64,000 nucleotides of DNA, taken from the NCBI GenBank assembly GCA_015698045.1, contig BLAL01000020.1, positions 124,001-188,000 on the forward strand, written 5' to 3'. The position numbers were made by a program, and so were the translations under genes. Under the pieces are notes generated by a model, which did no database searches, was not told the DNA's origin, and saw nothing but the letters and a program-made list of their open reading frames with translations. Shown in pieces: positions 58,660 through 64,000 of this stretch. Positions within the stretch are counted from its first letter, which is position 1, and each line of letters starts with the position of its first letter. The DNA comes from Rhizophagus clarus. Lineage: Eukaryota; Glomeromycota; Glomeromycetes; Glomerales; Glomeraceae.

Positions 58660-59765
58660 AAAAAATAATACAAAACGATTTCAAATAAAAAAAGATTTTT
58701 TGATCGTTTTTAATAAAAAAAAAAACAATTTCTTGATCGTTTTTAAATGACAAAAATAAAACGACTTTTGATTGTTTTTAATAACATAAAAAAATGATTT
58801 CTTAATCATTTTTAATAACAAAAAAAACGATTTCTTAATCATTTTTAGTAACAAAAAAAAATGATATCTTAATCATTTTTAGTAACAAAAAAAAATGATA
58901 TCTTAATCGTTTTAATAAAAAAAATGATTTTTAATAACAAAAAAAATGATTTCTTAATCGTTTTTAATAAAAAAAAAAATGATTTCTTAATCGTTTTTAA
59001 TAACAAAATAAAAAACAATTTCTTAATTCTTTTTAATAACAAAAAAAAAGATTTCTTAATTATTTTTAATAACAAAACAAACGATTCTTAATCATTTTTA
59101 ATAACAAAATAAAAATGATTACTTAATCGTTTTTAATAACAAAATAAAAAACTATTTCTTAATCGTTTTTAAAATAACATTTTTAAATAACAAAATAAAA
59201 ACGATTTCTTAATCGTTTTTAATAACAAAAAGAAAATGATTTCTTAATCGTTTTTAATAACCAAATAAATAACTATTTCTTAATCGTTTTTAATAACAAA
59301 ATAAAAAATGATTCTTAATCGTTTTTAATAAAAAAAAATGATTTCTTAATCGTTTTTAATAACAAAAAAAAACGATTTCTTAATCGTTTTTAATAACAAA
59401 AAAAAACGATTTCTTAATCGTTTTTAATAACAAAAAAAAATGATTTCTTAATCATTTTTAATAACAAAATTCTTAATCGTTTTTAATAACAAAATAAAAA
59501 ACGATTTCTTAATCGTTTTTAATAACAAAATATAAAATGATTTCTTAATCATTTTTAATAACAAATAAAAAATGATTTCTTAATCGTTTTTAAATAACAA
59601 AATAAAAAACGATTTTTTAATCATTTTTAATAACAAAAAAATGAATTCCTAATCATTTTTAAATAACAATAACAATTTCTTGATTTTAAATAACAAAAAA
59701 AAATGATTTCTTAATCATTTTTAAATAACAAAACAAAACGATTTCTTAATCATTTTAAATAACTA
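58660..59765. repeat. Tandem array of self-complementary ~34-bp units
   Basis: About 1.1 kb of roughly 30 units built on AACGATTTCTTAATCGTTTT plus TAATAACAAAAA. The AAACGATT and AATCGTTT halves are inverse, so each unit can form a hairpin with a TCTT-type loop. Units vary in A-run length and in G/A exchange (CGATT to TGATT). Open frames across it are a by-product of the repeat. Confidence 0.9.
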
Positions 59766-61239
59766 AGGTATTAAATTTGGGTACAAGTTAGTGAGCTTTA
59801 AATACTAAATAGGCTCCGATAAGTTTCGGCCACTTCCTTTTACAACTTGTAACATTCTTCATCTAATAGTATTTATATGAAGCGGGTCTTTGACCTGAAA
59901 GAAAATATTGTACGGTACTTCGGGGTGATTTTTATGACAACCTAGGAATTCATTGCTGATCGGCCATAGTCCTAAGACTGCCTTAAGTGTTTAAATAACT
60001 AGCATCCACTGGCTCTTTTTGGTGGAATTTAATATTTAGTATTAGATTTTTATGTTTATTTTTAAACTAGATTTCTTTATCTACGTATTAATAATGTTTT
60101 GTTAGTTTATAAATAAATAAATAGTTGAATAGGTTAGAACGGGTTGAATAAAATTCGCAATAACACTTCAGATTTTAATATTTTTACAGTGAAATTCGAT
60201 AAATTATTAGATAAATAAAAACGATTTTTACAACATTTTTTTTATTATCAGGTAAAAAATGTTGCTATTTTCATTTAATTCATAAATAAAAAACATCTCG
60301 CACCGTTTTTATTAATAGGCATTAAAAATGCTGCGAAAATATTTTTCCCGCTGAATCCATAAAGAAAAACGTTTTGCAATGTTTTTTCATTAGTATAGTT
60401 AAAAAATGTTGTGAAAAGCGTTTTCTATGTATAATAAAAATAGTTTGCAACTTTTTTTTTGCGAACCTGCTGTAAACCATGATAATAATTAGCAATGAAA
60501 ATTTGCCAAGGACTCAGACCAAGGTTTAACATCACAATTGATTAACTGTTAATATAGTATTTAAGCTAAACTCACTAACTGTACTAAAAGAACCCTAGTT
60601 AAATATATATAAATATTTTGGTTGAACAATAAAATCCGGAATTTCAGTTAGTGTGATTAATTGGCGTTTGAAATTAAAGTTAGTGATCATAAAATTTCAA
60701 TTTAACCATCAGAATCACATGTACGTTTAAAAATTATCTGAACAATCATCCACCCGATTCTTTAGTTAATTAAATACCGTTTTTCAGTCAATCAATTATT
60801 TTTTCTACAATTGTACAATGGAACTCTAACAATACAAATTCCCAATCAGAATTTTACATTAGTGTATTCCTGGATTTATTAAATTTTTTTTTACCAAATT
60901 ACCAAAAATATACAACCAAATTACCAAAAAAAATTACAATAGAGAACTTAAATTCAAATTCAGCTGATTTAGATCATACCTGCAGATCAAAGTTTTTCAA
61001 ATCTTTTTTTTTCTTCTATATATTGTAAAAAACTCACCTTATACTTAGCACATAAATGCTAACCAAATTAGTTAATCTCTCCTTTTCGGGATAACAGATA
61101 GCACAATTAAAATGTTTTTTTTTCATTTATCAGTTATATAAAAGGATTAATAATTATAAATAACCTGTTTAAAAATTTATTTGGCAATTTAAATCGATGT
61201 ATGCAGCATACTATCATATACAAATCATTGATAAATCAT
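59766..61239. other. Region without a recognisable gene, inside hAT copy 2
   Basis: Parts at 60200-60470 again contain inverted ACATTTTTT/AAAAAATGTTG words around a TGTTGCGAAAA-like motif, a possible second, much more diverged palindromic array. GATCGGCCATAGTCCTAAGACTGCC at 59957-59981 resembles the repeat relic at 38.8 kb. No coding signal. Confidence 0.35.
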
Positions 61240-61388
61240 TTTTTAATAAATAAAATGTCAATTAATGCTACTGCACCACAATAAATAGATTCGATTTTTT
61301 TATTCGATAATCGATTAAATCGATTCTGATTCGATTTTCGATTGATTCGATTTTTGTAGAATCGATTCCAATCCTACTACTATCAGCT

Positions 61389-61930
61389 AAGGAATTTTGG
61401 ATATTATGAATAAGATTTAATATACAGTACATACACTACTTATGATATTTATTTTTTTAACGAAGAAAATGATATGAAAGAGAAAAAAAATGCACAAAAG
61501 AGGAAAATATTAGTATAGAATCTCTTTGAATCGTTGAAAAATGTGAATTTTTTTTAATGAGTTGAAAAACTAACGTTAAATTGAAAATTTCCAGAAGACA
61601 AAATGTAAATAAAATAAAGTAATTCATTCCTAATTTATTTATTTTTCCTTAAACTTGGAGAACAACTAAGTTGAAAAATATCATAATCATCTTAGGAAAT
61701 AAAATTTTTCATCTTACAAGATCTTTGATACATTATCTTTATTTTTCTTTTGGAATAAAGATTTAAGATCAAAATCATCTATTTATGCACGTTTTTGTTC
61801 ATCTCATTTTATACGGAATAGAAGTACCTTACGACTATGTGGGGCTAAAACTAATTATTTACGCTCTATTGGAGGAAGGATACATATTCCCGGTTATCTT
61901 CTCTTTCTTGATCGCTTTTTCATTGCTTTC
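61389..61930. other. Region without a recognisable gene
   Basis: AT-rich. A plus-strand open frame at 61785-62000 runs antisense to the eIF4G-like relic and is not called. Confidence 0.35.
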
Positions 61931-61934
61931 TTCA

Positions 61935-62060
61935 TCGCTTTTGGTGCTAAAACTCACGATTTACGGACCCAAACTTAGTAAGGACTTTATTTCTTTGTGA
62001 TGAACTTGCACCGACGATACTCCATCCATCATCATAAGGATTCATAATTTGTTATTGATA
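61935..62060 (-). pseudogene. eIF4G-like segment downstream of MIF4G, decayed
   Basis: On the minus strand it reads NPYDDGWSIVGASSSQRNKV then LTKFGSVNREF before stops. The DGW...LTKFGS pattern is that of the conserved stretch after the MIF4G domain of eukaryotic eIF4G. It follows the MIF4G relic in the right order, so it is probably the next exon of the same copied gene. Confidence 0.5.
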
Positions 62061-62218
62061 ACCAGACATTTTCTCTATAATTTTAAATTTTATTATGATT
62101 AATAACAAATAATAAAAAGCTATCTTGATTTTAAATGAACTTATCTCTATTACCTGAATTAGTCATTCATTTCTCTTTTTTTTTTTGTTATGTGGTCTGA
62201 AATTGAAAAAAATTATAT

Positions 62219-63306
62219 TTATTTATTTATATTAAACATATAAACATATATATATTCTCTATAAACTAATTTTACTACATTTTCGTGAATTCCTGCTATA
62301 GTCTTAATATCTTGTCGTGGTTTCCAAGCATTATTTCGTAAATCGATAACATCCTAAAAAAAAAAAATTAAACAGAATTAATAATATATATCAAATATAA
62401 TAAAAAATAAAAATAACAAAATAATTACCATTAACATAAATTTTATGCGACCTGATAAATTTGGGAGCTTCAATATCTTTTCCATATGCTCAAAATAGGA
62501 ATCCATATATATTTTTGCTTTGGCATGGCTAAGTTGGGTTAAATTTGTATTTGTTTGTACATGATCGAGCCGTGCCCCTGCCATATTCATTAATATACAT
62601 AAATTTTCCATTACTTCCTCTTTGGGCGAGCCTTGAAATATTAATAATTTCTTTATACATTCATGTATAATACACTCTAAGAGCATGTTTAATCTAAATA
62701 ATTCGCAAATGAAACGTATTAAACATTGCCTCTTAACTTTTGCTGCTTCATAATTTTCATTTGATATCAGATTTGGTTCCCTTTTTCCAACAGAAGGCAC
62801 CCAATTTTTCTCGAATTCATCTTGGCAACGATTAAGAAGATATTTTCTAAGTAATGTAGCACCTTGCATAAATTTATCCTCAGTAGTTTTGACATTTTCA
62901 TCAACTATTTCAGGATCAATTCTTTCCATCATTATACGACAAAGACTAGCATATATTGCACAGAATCTTGCGTCGTTACAAGATCTTTCAAATACTTAAT
63001 GAACCACTCCTCTTAATATACGACCATCCCTTTCATCCCTTGACTTATTAGCATAATCAATAATTTGATTTGACAGAGAATCAAAATTTCTTAACGTCAA
63101 TTTATTTAATAACGCATTAACTTTACGTTGTGCAATGTCAAAAGGTATAAAATCCTCAGCGTATTTAGGCAAAGGATTACGTAGAAATTGAGGAACCCAT
63201 CGATTTTCTGAAAATTCAAGTGGCGCAAAACGTTCTAATCCTATATTTGGTCCTTGCATTTTATATGCACCTTTATCACTTCTTCTAGTGCCATTATGTC
63301 GATTCG
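62219..63306 (-). pseudogene. eIF4G (MIF4G domain) gene fragment with a premature stop
   Basis: Minus strand. GPNIGLERFAPLEFSENRWV, KVNALLNKLTLRNFDSLSNQ and RDERDGRILRGVVH lead to a TAA at 62996-62998. The same frame then continues VFERSCNDARFCAIYASLC, DPEIVDENVKTTED, LLRKYLLNRCQDEFEKNWV and GRIKFMLM. A GT-AG intron (62428-62354) joins to DVIDLRNNAWKPRQDIKTIA. This is the MIF4G core of translation initiation factor eIF4G, which binds eIF4A. The N-terminal eIF4E-binding part and the C-terminus are absent. Introns are kept, so it was copied as DNA, not via RNA. The single nonsense codon is the main lesion. Confidence 0.82.
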
Positions 63307-63379
63307 CTATAGATGAATGTCATTACTAGAATTAGTAGTGTACAATACTTTCACTTTAATATGATCAAATACAGTATAC

Positions 63380-63990
63380 CTGAAGTTAATTTGTCACTTG
63401 GCTTGCTATCTGGGTTCAAAAGACTTAAATAAGCTTTAAATAAATCTTCAAACAATTCCTCTGGTAAAATTCTCTTATATGGTAGTACTTTGTCTATGAA
63501 ATCTTTAGAAGATAAATTGTAAAATTTTATAAATGGAATGAATCGTTCTAAAGTATTCTTTAAGGTCGTGAAATCGCCCTTTGAGTAGTTTGTGATATCA
63601 GAGGGAAGTTCAGGATTTTGAGCAAGACCCCATTTAAGAACGTGTTCCCAAATTTGAATTTCGCTCATTTGAAGGTCATCACTTTGAATGATTGTGATTA
63701 AATTTTTTTCTGAAATTGAAGAAAAATTTGGGGAATTGAATATTTTATCTGGTTCCTTTGTCATTAAGTCAGTACAATATTTTTGAAGGACCAATAATGA
63801 ATCATTTTTAAAACTTGTTTGGTAGACAAAATAAAAATTTTGCTCCATCCAATTTGCTTTGTTTTCGATCAAAAATGATTGTAAATATATGATTAATTCT
63901 TGTAGGCTAAGTTCACTAGCAGCAATTAGTACTTGAATTATGTCCAAAGTATCATATTCTTCCAAAGGAAGGTTTCCTCCATAAATATAT
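63380..63990 (-). CDS. BTB-BACK exon, TLDc replaced, runs off the window
   Basis: The exon begins after a TAG acceptor at 63991-63992 in the family phase (the BTB exon lies beyond the window). It encodes BACK (MEEYDTLDIIQVLIAASELS, WEHVLKWGLAQNPELP, LPYKRILPEELFEDLFKAYL) up to SKPSDKLTS. There the TLDc region should begin, but the sequence leaves the family. A GT at 63379-63378 could act as donor to an AG at 63308-63307, which would continue in frame into the eIF4G-like fragment. Otherwise the frame ends with ILYLIILK at 63351. No lesion is visible in the BACK part. The gene is either a truncated BTB-BACK protein or a chimera. Confidence 0.6.
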
Positions 63991-64000
63991 CTACAATAAA

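Larger units (their letters stand above)
46211..61379 (-). mobile_element. hAT transposon, copy 2, expanded to 15 kb by nested insertions
   Basis: The left end (AGGGATCGGAATCGATT at 46211) and its transposase (46525-48672) resemble copy 1. The matching right end is not found after the transposase but at about 61240-61379 (CCACAATAAATAGATTCGAT, then GAATCGATTCCAATCCTA), in the same orientation. CTATCAGCT occurs just outside both ends (46202-46210 and 61380-61388). Homology to copy 1 stops near 48730 and resumes near 61240, so roughly 12.5 kb has been added inside. The end junctions differ by a few bases from ideal, so this is strong but not certain. Confidence 0.75.

Noticed and set aside
58869-59075. 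68-codon minus-strand frame rich in Phe, Leu and Lys
   Set aside because: It lies wholly within the palindromic tandem array, and its repeating peptide is a by-product of the repeat.
58660-59765. CRISPR-like regular array
   Set aside because: Units are contiguous and self-complementary, with no unique spacers and no cas genes, in a eukaryotic context.
61785-62000. Hydrophobic plus-strand frame of 71 codons
   Set aside because: It runs antisense to the eIF4G-like relic, with no promoter, splice or domain support.
1-64000. tRNA, rRNA or snoRNA genes
   Set aside because: No cloverleaf-compatible sequence with a GGTTCGA-type T arm and no rRNA core motifs were noticed on either strand. A dedicated scan was not possible.

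Overview
The window looks like a nuclear contig from an arbuscular mycorrhizal fungus (Glomeromycotina, most like Rhizophagus). The reasons are very AT-rich DNA, short GT-AG introns, a tandem expansion of BTB-BACK-TLDc genes, a TKL-type kinase with an HRDIHSGN catalytic loop, a kinase/Sel1 relic, and a heavy load of DNA transposons, MITEs and LINE relics. No bacterial operons and no tRNA or rRNA genes were seen. The species call is inference from gene content.

Layout. (1) 1-14.6 kb: a plus-strand array of BTB-BACK-TLDc genes. Two are intact in the first 5.7 kb, one (11.0 kb) carries a 10-nt frameshifting deletion, one (13.1 kb) is intact, and there are several 3' TLDc scraps. Between them, at 6.4-10.5 kb, a dead paralogue is split twice: by a Tc1/mariner-like transposon and by an approx. 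1.35-kb insert carrying a broken CRESS-DNA-virus-like Rep gene with a candidate intron and a GC-rich hairpin. (2) 15.4-19.4 kb: two ordinary host genes on the minus strand, a fasciclin-domain membrane protein and a protein kinase. (3) 19.5-22.5 kb: a degenerate approx. 300-bp tandem repeat with two MITEs, then a kinase-Sel1 relic. (4) 23.4-26.7 kb: a complete-ended but mutated PIF/Harbinger transposon, itself hit by a MITE. (5) 27.2-42.2 kb: a minus-strand array of four intact BTB-BACK-TLDc genes and two pseudogenes, invaded by a hAT element with an 8-bp target duplication, MITEs, a short retroelement with an 18-bp target duplication, and a Tc1-like element that has swallowed a retropepsin-like fragment. 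(6) 46.2-61.4 kb: a second hAT copy whose two ends appear to lie 15 kb apart because a LINE, a truncated LINE tail, a MITE and a 1.1-kb array of palindromic repeats sit inside it. (7) 61.9-64.0 kb: an eIF4G (MIF4G) gene fragment joined to a BTB-BACK exon that runs off the window.

The BTB-BACK-TLDc genes share one architecture: exon 1 encodes BTB and usually has 257 coding nt, a short phase-2 intron falls inside the conserved L-R-Y-I-Y-G-G block, and exon 2 encodes BACK plus TLDc. Their promoters fall into two classes. The plus-strand group has CACGTGTAAG followed by AATAAGGTTT. The minus-strand group has TTATATAAG boxes and, further up, CGTGCGCAGCACAT. They probably encode Cullin-3-type adaptor proteins, but substrates cannot be read from sequence.
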